Counted from the first letter of the stretch, positions 49,904 to 58,322 are shown. The stretch: DNA of 63,223 bases from Cyanosarcina radialis HA8281-LM2 (GCA_019359615.1 JAHHHA010000034.1:1-63223); one strand, 5' to 3'. Numbers and translations are program-made. The notes: generated by a model from the letters alone, not told the origin.

Positions 49904-51595
49904 CTAGAATCTGTAGCCGACACCGAGCATTAGCCCGATATCCGTATCGTCGAGGAACAGCACGTTAGCAGTTCCAGTCAGCATCAGATCGTCTCCCAGA
50001 GGCACATCGACACCGCCTGTAATTAAGGGGCCGACATCGGTATCGTCGTTAAATGAAATCCCAACACCACCGCCGATAAAAGGCTGGACGGGAAAAGGAG
50101 CTACCGCTTCGCCCTCGATCGGATCGACGGTGCGAAAATTGAAGTCATAAGTGATGGGAATCAGGATGGTCGGATCGTCATCGATCGCTACTGCGGGCCT
50201 AGCTGAAATGTTGGGGGTCAATCCCACTTTGCCATAAACGGCAAAGCTACCTTCTCCAATGGCCGAGTCGCCACCGATCCCAATATTGCCTCCGACACCC
50301 AGGTAGTTGAGCCTCGGTTGAATAGTGGCATTGGTTTGGCCTTGATTTTGCGATCGCGGTTGCTCCAACTGAGATAAATCTAGATCGGGGGGAAGCAACA
50401 CTTCGTCAACGGCATGAATCACCCCGTTGCTAGCTGCAATATTGGGAGTAACCACGCTAGCTTTGTTGATCTCAATGTTATTCCCTTGGACGTTGGCATT
50501 GAGATTGCTGCCTTCAAGAGTTTGCACTTCTCCAGAGCGAAGTTCGCTAGCCGTCACTGCTTGGGGAACTACGTGATATCTCAAGATTCTGGTCAGAGTG
50601 GCTCGATTTTCTGGCAGCAATAACCTGTCGAGAGTTCCCGGCGGCAAAGCGGCAAAAGCTTCGTTCGTGGGCGCGAAAACGGTGTACTGTCCTTGTCCTT
50701 GTAATTGCTGGGCGAGTTCTGTCGCTTGCAACGCCTGAGTCAGGGTGGAAAAAGATTGGTTGCCACTAGCCACAGCTACGATATTGTTATTGCCAGCACT
50801 AGGTGAAGTAGGTGCATCTCCGCCTATACCAGTACCGACGATGTAACTAGCGGCTGTCTCGTTACTGGCTATAGGTGGTGCTTGTCCCGACCTGACTAAA
50901 GCTTGATAGATCAGGGCTGCGGCTTCCGCACGAGTTAACGATCTATTGGGATTGAGTTGTTGGACGTTGGGATAATTAACCACCAAATTGCCTTGGGTGG
51001 CAACTGTTACAGGCCCTACTGCATATTCTGGGATGGCGTTCGCGTCGGTGTAGTAAGTGTTGAGATCCCCTGAAGCTGGATTGGCACTGGTCAAATTTAA
51101 ACCATTTGCCAAAGCGACGATCGCCTGCACTTTAGGAATTTCTTGATTCGGTCGAAACTCACCATTAGGATAGCCAGACAAAAATCCGGTTTCGTAAGCT
51201 TCTCTAATGGCAGAAGTCGCCCAGTAATCGCCGGGAACGTCGCTAAATTGATTTTCAGTTAACTGCCGAGTGGGATTACCCTCAAAAGCGTTAGCCAGCA
51301 TGGCCGCAAATTCCGCCCGATCGACTGGTTCTTCCGGTCTAAAATTGCCGTCGGGAAAGCCAGTAATAATATTTCTCGCCGCTAACCCTTGAATAAAGGG
51401 TCGGGCCCAGTAATCGGAAGCTACGTCGGGAAAGTTAGCTGATGTTGGTGGAGGCAGTGTTTGAGTGGGACTAGTTGGTTGAGTTTCTTGGGCTGAAGCG
51501 GTTAGAGAAATCGCATTCGGGGTAACTGTACCCGTTATCAACCCAAAAGTTAGGAAAACGGCGCTGGCTGATGCCAAACGAGATAAACGATTCAT
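49904..51595 (-). CDS. SLH-fasciclin-beta-barrel fusion envelope protein
   Basis: The 563-aa exported protein (signal about 1-35, SASA-type end) has SLH repeats at about 55-230 (FPDVASDYWARPFIQGLAARNIITGFPDGNF and two more), which bind the cell-wall polymer. A fasciclin/FAS1 domain (about 272-400: FSTLTQALQATELAQQLQGQGQYTVFAPTNEAF; LRYHVVP; NGVIHAVDEVLLP) follows. The end, GVGGNIGIGG ... LMLGVGYRF, is an eight-strand-like barrel with the terminal Phe used by BamA. It should link the outer membrane to peptidoglycan and offer an adhesive FAS1 domain outside or in the periplasm. The 5' region carries the shared promoter motif. Confidence 0.85.
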   Translation of the reverse strand: MNRLSRLASASAVFLTFGLITGTVTPNAISLTASAQETQPTSPTQTLPPPTSANFPDVASDYWARPFIQGLAARNIITGFPDGNFRPEEPVDRAEFAAMLANAFEGNPTRQLTENQFSDVPGDYWATSAIREAYETGFLSGYPNGEFRPNQEIPKVQAIVALANGLNLTSANPASGDLNTYYTDANAIPEYAVGPVTVATQGNLVVNYPNVQQLNPNRSLTRAEAAALIYQALVRSGQAPPIASNETAASYIVGTGIGGDAPTSPSAGNNNIVAVASGNQSFSTLTQALQATELAQQLQGQGQYTVFAPTNEAFAALPPGTLDRLLLPENRATLTRILRYHVVPQAVTASELRSGEVQTLEGSNLNANVQGNNIEINKASVVTPNIAASNGVIHAVDEVLLPPDLDLSQLEQPRSQNQGQTNATIQPRLNYLGVGGNIGIGGDSAIGEGSFAVYGKVGLTPNISARPAVAIDDDPTILIPITYDFNFRTVDPIEGEAVAPFPVQPFIGGGVGISFNDDTDVGPLITGGVDVPLGDDLMLTGTANVLFLDDTDIGLMLGVGYRF

Positions 51596-51753
51596 GATAA
51601 TCTCCTTTTTTGCAGTGGTGTAATTAATGGAGAGTCAAACTTTTTGCCTTTGGCATCTTTTAGTTAAAATGCCTCGCCTCAGAATGAGATGATTAGAGCG
51701 ATCGCTGGAAGAAAAACGATTCTAATTGCAGTGCAACGCACATCGTTCTTAGT

Positions 51754-51792
51754 TTGAAGTTAAACTTCAATAGTGGAAGACTCGTGGAAAAA
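51754..51792 (-). promoter_or_regulatory. Palindrome plus shared direct-repeat motif, site 1
   Basis: TTGAAGTT-A-AACTTCAA (51754-51770) has perfect 8-bp arms. Three bases further is GTGGAAGACTCGTGGAAAAA (51773-51792), one of six related motifs in this region. It lies about 180 bp upstream of the SLH-fasciclin start and 20 bp after the DUF3611 stop. Confidence 0.5.
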
Positions 51793-51811
51793 TCCCCATC
51801 TTTTCAGCGAA

Positions 51812-52396
51812 TTACTCTTTTGTTATCCAATCGAGCAATCCTAGAGAAGCAACACTACCAAGAATGTGAGCGCCAATTAAATTCACATCAGCAAGTATTA
51901 AAAAAAGATCCATTCCTCTGACGATCTTTTCTGGGTCGTAGACGGCGACTCCTTGCGGTTGTGCTAGCGATTTTGCCAATACTGCTACCGTCGTAATTTC
52001 CGATGCCCCAAAAGCTAACACTAATCCGGCTAAACTAACGATTAAGCCTATACGGAGAACGCGAATAACTTCCTCTCTCTTAGGATGTAAAGTTGGATCT
52101 GGCTGTTGCAATCGTTTAGCCATGCGAGTATAGCGTAAAGCCCAGTAAACTCTAAATCCCACTGCGATTAGAGCAGCCACGGCTAGAAAAATACTAAAAC
52201 CGATGAAAATACTTCTACTTTCATTGGTGAAACCGCGACTAAAGGCCACTAATAACAAAGTAATCCCAGAGGCAGTACCTAGTAATAAATGTATCCAGTA
52301 GCTAATGCGACTGATAGGGCGAAGATTGCCCGCAAATTCCTTTTTAGAAGGTAAGTGCGAGCTTCGATCGAAAATATTTACCATGGTTATTCCCAC
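51812..52396 (-). CDS. DUF3611 family membrane protein
   Basis: The 194-aa protein has four membrane segments (about 30-52, 65-88, 112-133 and 160-185) and the family wording LRPISRISYWIHLLLGTASGITLLL and YDPEKIVRGMDLFLILADVNLIGAHILGSVASLGLLDW. DUF3611 proteins occur in cyanobacteria and plastids and have been compared with the chloroplast TIC21/PIC1 permease; function in bacteria is unsettled. Met5 (MVNIF) is an alternative start. It carries the shared motif 37-55 bp upstream. Confidence 0.85.
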   Translation of the reverse strand: MGITMVNIFDRSSHLPSKKEFAGNLRPISRISYWIHLLLGTASGITLLLVAFSRGFTNESRSIFIGFSIFLAVAALIAVGFRVYWALRYTRMAKRLQQPDPTLHPKREEVIRVLRIGLIVSLAGLVLAFGASEITTVAVLAKSLAQPQGVAVYDPEKIVRGMDLFLILADVNLIGAHILGSVASLGLLDWITKE

Positions 52397-52432
52397 CGAT
52401 TTTGTTAGTTATTTCATTCCTAAGCTCAAATC

Positions 52433-52451
52433 GTGGAAAACTCGTGGAAAA
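52433..52451 (-). promoter_or_regulatory. Shared direct-repeat motif upstream of the DUF3611 gene, site 2
   Basis: GTGGAAAACTCGTGGAAAA: two GTGGAAAA half-sites with an 11-bp period, 37-55 bp before the gene start. This is the cleanest copy. Confidence 0.6.
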
Positions 52452-52505
52452 CCGAATGTTTCGTCAATGGATATTTTTTTAATCCAAAATCTAAAATTGT
52501 TTGTC

Positions 52506-52872
52506 ATACCAAATCCGATTACCAAAACCTACTTTCCACTTTGCCCTCAAAGGAGCCTTCGGCTCCCCTCTCCCTCTTCTTGCTACCGTGTATACATAAG
52601 TCCCACTAGATTGGCTGGACGTGGCTTGCCCTCATCCCCCGGCCCCTTCTCCCAAGCTTGGGAGAAGGGGAGAAAGTCAAATTTTGGTCTTTCTTCCCCC
52701 TCGCCCACCTCACCCTGCCCTCTCCTACGAGGAGAGGGAAATGGAAGTTTCTTTTATCGGAGAGGGGGATTGAGGGGGTGAGGGCCAGATGTGTATACAC
52801 GTTAGCCCTCTTCTTGGGAGAGGGGTTGGGGGTGAGGGCTGTTTTGGGGAGTCTGAAAACCGGATTTGGTAT
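52506..52872. repeat. Composite repeat island with ATACCAAATCCG ends
   Basis: ATACCAAATCCG (52506-52517) and its exact inverse (52861-52872) enclose 367 bp made of CCCTCATCCCCCGGCCCC...GGGAGAAGGGG hairpins and the MITE at 52583-52805. The right end touches the stop codon of the SLH gene (52872-52874). The same terminal sequence flanks 32226-32341. No gene is present. Confidence 0.8.
52583..52805. mobile_element. MITE copy nested in a hairpin repeat, 11-bp target duplication
   Basis: The left end CTACCGTGTATACAT (52583-52597) and the right end (ATGTGTATACACGTTAG, 52789-52805) are inverse with two differences. CCCTCTTCTTG precedes the left end (52572-52582) and follows the right end (52806-52816) exactly. 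Removing the element and one copy restores the common hairpin CCCCTCTCCC...GGGAGAGGGG with its GGTTGGGGGTGAGGGC flank. This is direct evidence of transposition into a pre-existing repeat. Confidence 0.85.
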
Positions 52873-53798
52873 CACTTGTTTTCAGGGGTGACAATGTATT
52901 TAGACGCTTCGACATTTTCAGCCAGCGGTTCTGCCCGATTTTGACCGACCAAGGTTTGATAGATAAAAGCTGCCACCTCTCCCCGACTGGCGGGTCGATT
53001 GGGATAAAAACGATCGGTATTGGGATAACTGACGACAATGTTGGCCTTGGTTGCCTCTCCCACTGCATCGACAGCATATGATGGAATGTTGTTGGCATCG
53101 GTGTAATAGTTACTCAAGGCAAACGATGGAGGAGTTCCACTAGATGGACTTGCGGGCGGGGAACTGGTTCTCGCAGTCTGCGGGGAAGTAAGTGCTGAGA
53201 GAGCTTTGTTAGTTGTCACCAACGGCTGCATTAAAGACACAAATCCTACAGGCATCATCGAGCCACGACGGCGACGCTGAGGTTGCTGGCGGGTAGTTGC
53301 CTGGACAGGCTGGTTGCGATCGCTGGTGGATGCTACTGGTGGGTTAGTAGGCGGATCGATTACTCGCATCAGCGATACTAAAGCTTCCGTTCTCGAAACG
53401 GGCTGTTGGGGACGGAAGTAGCCACCGGGATAGCCAGACATAAATCCCATTTCGTAGGCTTCTTCAATGGCATTTGATGCCCAGTAGCCTTGAGGAACAT
53501 CTTTATAGACGCTGCCGCTAGCTATTTGCCGTCGTTGCTCCTGGTTAAAAGCTTGACGGACGATCGCAGCAAATTCATCGCGATCGACCGTTTGATTCGG
53601 TCGAAATGTACCATCGGGATACCCAGCGACAATATTTTTCTGAGCCAGTCTTTCAATAAATGGACGCGCCCAATGGTTTTCAGTATCGGGAAAAGTTGCT
53701 GCCCCAGCGGGAACAGAAGACCAGCCGAAAATTGCTGTTGTCAATCCCACGGCGAGTAACCCCGAACTGACAGAAGGTTGGCAAAACGATTTAAACAT
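52872..53798 (-). CDS. SLH-domain exported protein
   Basis: The 308-aa protein has a signal peptide (about 1-34, VPAGAA) and three SLH modules (FPDTENHWARPFIERLAQKNIVAGYPDGTF; YKDVPQGYWASNAIEEAYEMGFMSGYPGGYF; and a last one ending YPNTDRFYPNRPASRGEVAAFIYQ). Between modules 2 and 3 is a long Pro/Ser/Thr/Arg linker (RRRRGSMMPVG). No other domain is attached, so it may be a simple peptidoglycan-binding linker. The shared motif lies 47-66 bp upstream. Confidence 0.88.
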   Translation of the reverse strand: MFKSFCQPSVSSGLLAVGLTTAIFGWSSVPAGAATFPDTENHWARPFIERLAQKNIVAGYPDGTFRPNQTVDRDEFAAIVRQAFNQEQRRQIASGSVYKDVPQGYWASNAIEEAYEMGFMSGYPGGYFRPQQPVSRTEALVSLMRVIDPPTNPPVASTSDRNQPVQATTRQQPQRRRRGSMMPVGFVSLMQPLVTTNKALSALTSPQTARTSSPPASPSSGTPPSFALSNYYTDANNIPSYAVDAVGEATKANIVVSYPNTDRFYPNRPASRGEVAAFIYQTLVGQNRAEPLAENVEASKYIVTPENK

Positions 53799-53844
53799 CT
53801 TTACATTTAAGAACTAACTTTTGAAAAAAGTCTAAACCCAAATA

Positions 53845-53864
53845 GTGGAAAACTCGTGGAGAAT
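53845..53864 (-). promoter_or_regulatory. Shared direct-repeat motif upstream of the SLH gene, site 3
   Basis: GTGGAAAACTCGTGGAGAAT, 47-66 bp before the start at 53798; differs from site 2 mainly at the last half-site. Confidence 0.55.
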
Positions 53865-53872
53865 TAAAAACT

Positions 53873-54130
53873 TCAGCGGCTATTACTTTGGGCAATAGAA
53901 CCGTCTAATGTCAAAGGATCTCTAAAGTGCAAAAACTCTTGAGGAGTGCCAATTTCTATGCCTTTTTCTTTCATCGCCAGCTTGAGGCGACAGCGGAATT
54001 CGCGCGCCACGCTCCATTGCTGTAGGGGTCGGGTTTTAATCCACACGCGAATTAGCATTCCAGAATGGTCGATCGCATCGATGCCCAGAACTTCTGGCAG
54101 TTCGATTAGTTGAGTTCGCCAATAGCGATC
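53873..54130 (-). pseudogene. Small-conductance mechanosensitive channel (MscS) C-terminal fragment
   Basis: One minus-strand frame reads YWRTQLIELPEVLGIDAID, HSGMLIRVWIKTRPLQQW and REFRCRLKLAMKEKGIEIGTP. This is the end of the MscS beta/alpha domain: the strand with RxWIKT, then the LKxAxxxxGIxIPxP helix and exit. The membrane part and the start are missing; upstream the frame decays and repeats begin at 54232. It is a relic of a deleted channel gene. Confidence 0.7.
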
Positions 54131-54254
54131 GCGCTTATTCCTACAGTGCCAAACTTGGCTCGAATTCGTTGGCGAATTCTCATTTCTATCTCTTCAGAAA
54201 GAGATAGAAATCCTAAATGAGTTGTAAACTTTTCGACTCCCCTCTCCCATGTAA

Positions 54255-54274
54255 AGACGCGAGATCTCGCGTCT
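54255..54274. repeat. AGACGCGAGATCTCGCGTCT palindrome inside a CCCTCACCCC repeat
   Basis: A perfect 20-bp palindrome flanked by GTAA/CTAC, placed between the two halves of a CCCCTCTCCC...GGTTGGGGGTGAGGGC repeat (54239-54302). It looks like another small element inserted in the same hairpin family. Confidence 0.75.
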
Positions 54275-54325
54275 CTACAGAAAAATGGTTGGGGGTGAGG
54301 GCTGTTGAGGAATCAAATAGGATTG

Positions 54326-55405
54326 TTATACTGGCATAGCCTCTGCCTCATGAAATTCAGTTGGAGCGATCGCGATTTGACGGTGTAATTCTTTAACCAG
54401 TTGAGCTAGTCGTTGAGCCTGAGTTCGAGGGCAGCAATTTGGTTCCCCAAAAAGATCCTCTATTTCTTGCGCCAGTCGGGAACCTTCAGCAAACCCAAAA
54501 CTTCCTAAAGTCCCTGCCAGTTTATGTGCTTGTTGCTCTGCCTGTTGTTGGAGTTGGGGCGAGAGCGAATCGTTGCTTAAAGCTTTAATCGCCCGTTCTA
54601 AAACTTCTAAGCGATCGCCGATTTCTGCTTTGAGGGCTTCTCTAAATTTAGCCACTGCCAGCAAAATTTGCTGCTTCATGGCGCTGAGATTTGGCTCGTT
54701 CGGCTCTTGATGGGAAGATTGCCCGTCAGATAGCGGCTTCAGGCGATAGCCCAAACCGTACACCGTTTCGATTAAATCGGTTGGCGCTCCGGCGGCTTTG
54801 AGTTTCTGCCGCAGGCTTTTGATATACGACTTAATCGTATCTTCTTGGGGAGGCTCTTCGAGATGCCACAGAAGCTCGACGATCGCGCTGCGACTGAAAA
54901 CCCGCTGGCTGTTGCGAAGGAAAAGCTCTAGAAAAGCATATTCTTTGGGGGTGACGTGCAAAACTCGATCGTCATAGGTAACTTGACAGCTACTCGGATC
55001 GAGACGCAAAAGTTCCCACTCTAACACTGCTGGCAGAGGGGAATTTCCCCGACGCAGCAGGGCGCGAATCCGAGCAAATAACTCTGAAAAATCGAAGGGT
55101 TTGACAACGTAATCGTCTGCACCTGCATCTAATCCTTTAACTTTGTCAGTTTTGGTATCTTTAGCCGTAAGGATGAGAATGGGCGTTTGATAACCTTCTC
55201 GCCGCAGTTGCCCGCACAAACTAATGCCATCTATTTCTGGCAGCATCACGTCAAGCAAAATTAAATCGTAGTGAAATGCTGTTGCTAATTCCCAGCCATT
55301 GCGGCCATCAGCAGCGACATCGACTAAATAATGCTGCTGTTTGCCCAATGTCTCAGCAATAGCTTGGGCTATATAGTTATCATCTTCAACTACTAAAATT
55401 CTCAT
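54326..55405 (-). CDS. OmpR-type response regulator with C-terminal Hpt domain
   Basis: The product has 359 aa from ATG 55405 (MRILVVEDDN). Receiver domain: Asp52 in LILLDVMLPEIDG, with Lys in VVKPFDFSE. Winged helix (about 125-225): FSRSAIVELLWHLEEPPQEDTIKSYIKSLRQKL and DLIETVYGLGYRL. A histidine phosphotransfer domain (about 255-345) carries AHKLAGTLGSFGFAEGS, whose His can accept phosphate. A DNA-binding regulator that also has Hpt can connect to a hybrid kinase phosphorelay, and the hybrid kinase is encoded just upstream on the same strand. Extra codons up to 55450 have no ribosome site. It may bind the shared motif found in six nearby promoters. Confidence 0.92.
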   Translation of the reverse strand: MRILVVEDDNYIAQAIAETLGKQQHYLVDVAADGRNGWELATAFHYDLILLDVMLPEIDGISLCGQLRREGYQTPILILTAKDTKTDKVKGLDAGADDYVVKPFDFSELFARIRALLRRGNSPLPAVLEWELLRLDPSSCQVTYDDRVLHVTPKEYAFLELFLRNSQRVFSRSAIVELLWHLEEPPQEDTIKSYIKSLRQKLKAAGAPTDLIETVYGLGYRLKPLSDGQSSHQEPNEPNLSAMKQQILLAVAKFREALKAEIGDRLEVLERAIKALSNDSLSPQLQQQAEQQAHKLAGTLGSFGFAEGSRLAQEIEDLFGEPNCCPRTQAQRLAQLVKELHRQIAIAPTEFHEAEAMPV

Positions 55406-55484
55406 GATGTAAGAGTTGTTTTTAAAAGAGCTACTTGCCAGCGGTAGCAAAATTTCTACTTACACCTGTAATAAGTTCTTTAGT

Positions 55485-55502
55485 TTCTCTCGACCTCCAC
55501 CA
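55485..55502 (-). promoter_or_regulatory. Degenerate shared motif upstream of the response regulator, site 4
   Basis: On the minus strand GTGGAGGTCGAGAGAAA, about 80-97 bp before the start. It shares GTGGA and TCGnGxGAAA with the other five sites but lacks one spacer base, so it is the weakest member. Confidence 0.35.
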
Positions 55503-55672
55503 AAAGCAGTAAAAGATAGGATATAAGTAGAAAGGTGCAAAAAAAACTAAGTATGTAACAAAAAGTAAAGTTGTCCAAAACCCTCTTCACTTCTGACTTC
55601 TGACTTCTGACTTCTGACTTGCCTGAACAATAAATATTCAGGCTGACCTACTTATAGCGTTTCTCTCATCAG

Positions 55673-55703
55673 TTGTGGGATAGCCGTCCCGGCTGCCCTA
55701 CAA
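55673..55703. repeat. TTGTGGGATAGCC hairpin repeat, copy 4
   Basis: Arms TTGTGGGATAGCC/GGCTGCCCTACAA with two mismatches around GTCCC. Same family as 42315-42341. Confidence 0.65.
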
Positions 55704-55773
55704 GATTGTTCGCCAACGATCTAGACGCGCTCTAGCACGTCTGTTTGAGCGGTAAGCGAGGCGATCGCATCTA

Positions 55774-57741
55774 TCAATCTCTTCTGGCTAGGCTAGCGAC
55801 GATCGCCACCAACTCGGCCGCTCTAATCGGTTTAGCAATGTGTAACTGAAAGCCTTCTGCTAAAGCTTTTTGGTAGTCTTCTACCCTAGCATACGCCGTG
55901 AGAGCAACAGCAGGTATGCGCCCTCCGATCTCTGGTTCGAGTTCTCTAAGTTTACGGATGAGGGTGTAGCCGTCTTCTCCTGGCATCCCAATATCGCTGA
56001 CCAATACATCTGGTCTTTGCTGTTCGAGGACTTCGAGTGCCGCGCCTACGGAACCCACCGCTATCGCTTCTGCTCCACGTTCTTCGAGGACTACTCTCAT
56101 CCATTGCCGCGCGTCCCGATCGTCGTCTACAACCAACACCCGCAAACCAGTCAGAGAAATAGTAGTATCTGCCCTTTCTCCCTCTACTTCCGCTACCTCT
56201 TCCAATTTTTCCCAAACAGGTAGCCTGACTGTAAAAGTAGCCCCTTGTCCTTTACCCGGACTTTCTACTCCAATAATACCGCCGTGAAGCTTGACTAAAT
56301 GATGCGCGATCGCCAGTCCTAAACCCAGACCCTTACTCGCTCTCGCACTCGTACTATCTGCTTGACGGAAGCGATCGAACGCATGAGGCAGAAACTCAGG
56401 GGCGATTCCCACTCCCGTATCGCTGACTTGAATTTGAGCGTAGCGAGTCGTTGTTTTATCGACGAGCGACAATCGCACCTCGACGCGCCCACTTTGGGGG
56501 GTAAACTTAATGGCATTGGAAAGTAAATTCAATACCACCTGTTGCAGGCGATCGCGATCTCCTCTAACTAAGAAAGATGGGGAAGAAACTTCCTCAACTG
56601 GAGCGATCTTCAACTCTAAATGAATTCCCTTAGCATCTGCCGCTGGCTGCATGGCTTCAATTGCTGCCATTGTCACTCTGACCAAATCAACTCGACTAAA
56701 ATTTAGCGATATTTCGCTTTTAACAATGCGCGAAATATCGAGCAGGTCTTCGATCAGTTGCATCTGCGAGTTAGCATTCCGCTCGATCGTTTCAATTGCT
56801 AAAGCCGTTCTCTCCTCGTCTAGCATACCCGCGCGCCACATCCCAGCCCAACCGACGATCGCGGTCATGGGGGTGCGGAGTTCGTGGGAAACCACCGCTA
56901 AGAAATCGTCTTTGGTACGGTTGGCAGCTTCGGCTTCGGCACGGGCGGCTCGTTCCCTCCTTAGTAATTGCTCCCGTTCTTCCTCTGCCTGTTTGCGATC
57001 GGTTAAGTCCTGCAAAATCTTAGCAAAGCCGCGTAAATTTCCAGCTTCATCTCGTACAGCAGTGATAAAGCCATCTGCCCAAAATCGCGAATTATCTTTG
57101 CGGACGTGCCAGCGTTCGTCTTTAGACATTCCTTTAGTTGCCGCATTTTTGAGGGCTTGCTCTGGTATGCGCTGCGCGATCGCTTCTGGGGTAAAAATCC
57201 GCGATACAGGCTGACCGATAATCTCTGCTTCTCGATAGCCTAAAATCCTCTCCGCTCCGGCATTCCAACTCGTAATTAGACCGTTGCGATCTAGCATGAA
57301 AACAGCATAGTTGGTCAATCCTTCTACTAACAAACGATAGCGTTCTTCGCTTTGACGCAGGCGATCGTAGTTGTGTCGCGCTTCTATAGCATGACGTTCG
57401 GCTCGCTGTTGGGCAGAGCGCAATCTAGCGTTGAGGAAGACGAGCAGTAATGCCACCAGCACAAATTGGACTAATCCGCCGATGGTGTCAACTCGATCGA
57501 CGGTTAGCGAATAAAGCGGAGGGATAAAAAAGTAAACGCAGACGACAGCTAAAGCAATGGCAACCAATCCCGGTACGATGCCGCCGTACCAAGAACTCAC
57601 CATCACAGCAGCCAGAAACAGAGGATACAAATGGGGTGCGGTTAGCTCCCAGATCGAGCGAGTTAGTATCAACGCTACGACCACAGTTATGACGGCGATG
57701 CTGTAGCGATTCCAACTCGATCGCGCCATTCTTAACATCAT
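55774..57741 (-). CDS. Hybrid sensor histidine kinase (KdpD-like membrane domain, PAS, HisKA, HATPase, REC)
   Basis: The product has 655 aa from the ATG at 57741, which is preceded by AAAGG. The order is: four-segment DUF4118/KdpD-like membrane region (about 10-105), coiled coil, PAS (about 130-250: YRLLVEGLTNYAVFMLDRNG), HisKA with VVSHELRTPMTAIVGW, HATPase (NLLSNAIKFTP, DTGVGIAPE, GLGLGLAIAHHLV), and a receiver with VSDIGMPGEDG and AKPIR. The longer frame starting GTG 57780 uses the shared regulatory motif as codons and is rejected. It should pass phosphate through its own receiver and an Hpt to the neighbouring regulator. Confidence 0.92.
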   Translation of the reverse strand: MMLRMARSSWNRYSIAVITVVVALILTRSIWELTAPHLYPLFLAAVMVSSWYGGIVPGLVAIALAVVCVYFFIPPLYSLTVDRVDTIGGLVQFVLVALLLVFLNARLRSAQQRAERHAIEARHNYDRLRQSEERYRLLVEGLTNYAVFMLDRNGLITSWNAGAERILGYREAEIIGQPVSRIFTPEAIAQRIPEQALKNAATKGMSKDERWHVRKDNSRFWADGFITAVRDEAGNLRGFAKILQDLTDRKQAEEEREQLLRRERAARAEAEAANRTKDDFLAVVSHELRTPMTAIVGWAGMWRAGMLDEERTALAIETIERNANSQMQLIEDLLDISRIVKSEISLNFSRVDLVRVTMAAIEAMQPAADAKGIHLELKIAPVEEVSSPSFLVRGDRDRLQQVVLNLLSNAIKFTPQSGRVEVRLSLVDKTTTRYAQIQVSDTGVGIAPEFLPHAFDRFRQADSTSARASKGLGLGLAIAHHLVKLHGGIIGVESPGKGQGATFTVRLPVWEKLEEVAEVEGERADTTISLTGLRVLVVDDDRDARQWMRVVLEERGAEAIAVGSVGAALEVLEQQRPDVLVSDIGMPGEDGYTLIRKLRELEPEIGGRIPAVALTAYARVEDYQKALAEGFQLHIAKPIRAAELVAIVASLARRD

Positions 57742-57760
57742 TTGCCTTTGAAAATCGTAA

Positions 57761-57780
57761 TTTTTCCCCGACTTTTCCAC
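57761..57780 (-). promoter_or_regulatory. Shared motif upstream of the hybrid kinase, site 5
   Basis: On the minus strand GTGGAAAAGTCGGGGAAAAA, 20-39 bp before the ATG at 57741. Its closeness to the start and the ribosome site between them support the later start. Confidence 0.5.
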
Positions 57781-58126
57781 TTTTACGCTTTAACTTTAAA
57801 GGTATCAATCCTAGACTTAATTTTTCCTCATGCAGTCTTCCCCAGCCTCTACGATCGAGTAGGAGTTGGGCATTTTCTTTTTAGTCTTGTGGACCTTTAC
57901 TGGCAGTGTATTTCCCCCTAGCTATCCGGGACTCTCCCAAGCGACGTATATCCTCATGGGAGTAGTGACGACACGGAGTGACGGGATATCTGGACTGGAT
58001 TAAGAATGTCTCCGACTACTTTTGATAAATGGTATTATTTCTCCTCGACTTTTCCACCTAAATAGTCCTAACTAGAAAATACACACATCTCTCCAGAAGA
58101 ATTTGTATTTCTAGATAGTTCGTCTG
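57781..58126. other. Divergent intergenic region, kinase / small membrane protein
   Basis: The 346-bp gap carries sites 5 (at its edge) and 6 of the shared motif in the same orientation. The rest, including 57890-57980, shows no repeat or gene that I recognise. Confidence 0.5.
58038..58057. promoter_or_regulatory. Shared motif in the divergent region, site 6
   Basis: On the minus strand GTGGAAAAGTCGAGGAGAAA, 70 bp before the small membrane protein gene at 58127 and 280 bp from the kinase gene on the other side. Confidence 0.5.
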
Positions 58127-58288
58127 ATGAAACCTTCGCGTCCCAGCAACATGGTGTTTCTCGTCTTCATATCGATCGCCATCAGCTTAGGTCTTTTCGT
58201 TGTTGGTAGCTTTGCTGGTAGATTCTTCAAGCAATCACCAAGCCTTAACGATGGAATTAGCGAACCATCGCCCGCAGCAATAGAATAA
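58127..58288 (+). CDS. Small single-span membrane protein (53 aa)
   Basis: Frame: MKPSRPSNMVFLVFISIAIS, LGLFVVGSFAGRFF, then a short polar tail ending PAAIE. It has one membrane segment (about 9-30) with a basic N-terminus. It precedes the response regulator at 58323 by 34 bp on the same strand and has a copy of the shared motif upstream. It could be a small modulator of the hybrid kinase. No family is recognised. Confidence 0.5.
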   Translation: MKPSRPSNMVFLVFISIAISLGLFVVGSFAGRFFKQSPSLNDGISEPSPAAIE

Positions 58289-58322
58289 TTAATTAAATGG
58301 AGCGATCGGGGGAAAAATAACA

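Larger units (their letters stand above)
55406..55773. other. Intergenic region between regulator and hybrid kinase genes
   Basis: Contains the shared motif copy at 55485-55502, a (TTCTGAC)n tandem heptamer array at 55590-55620 and a TTGTGGGATAGCC hairpin at 55673-55703. No gene is present. Confidence 0.6.

Noticed and set aside
51754-51770. TTGAAGTT-A-AACTTCAA palindrome as a separate operator
   Set aside because: Perfect, but seen only once; I keep it with the adjacent shared motif instead of claiming a second regulator.
57742-57808. Longer N-terminus for the hybrid kinase (GTG 57780)
   Set aside because: Its codons coincide with the shared 20-bp regulatory motif, and ATG 57741 has a proper ribosome site.
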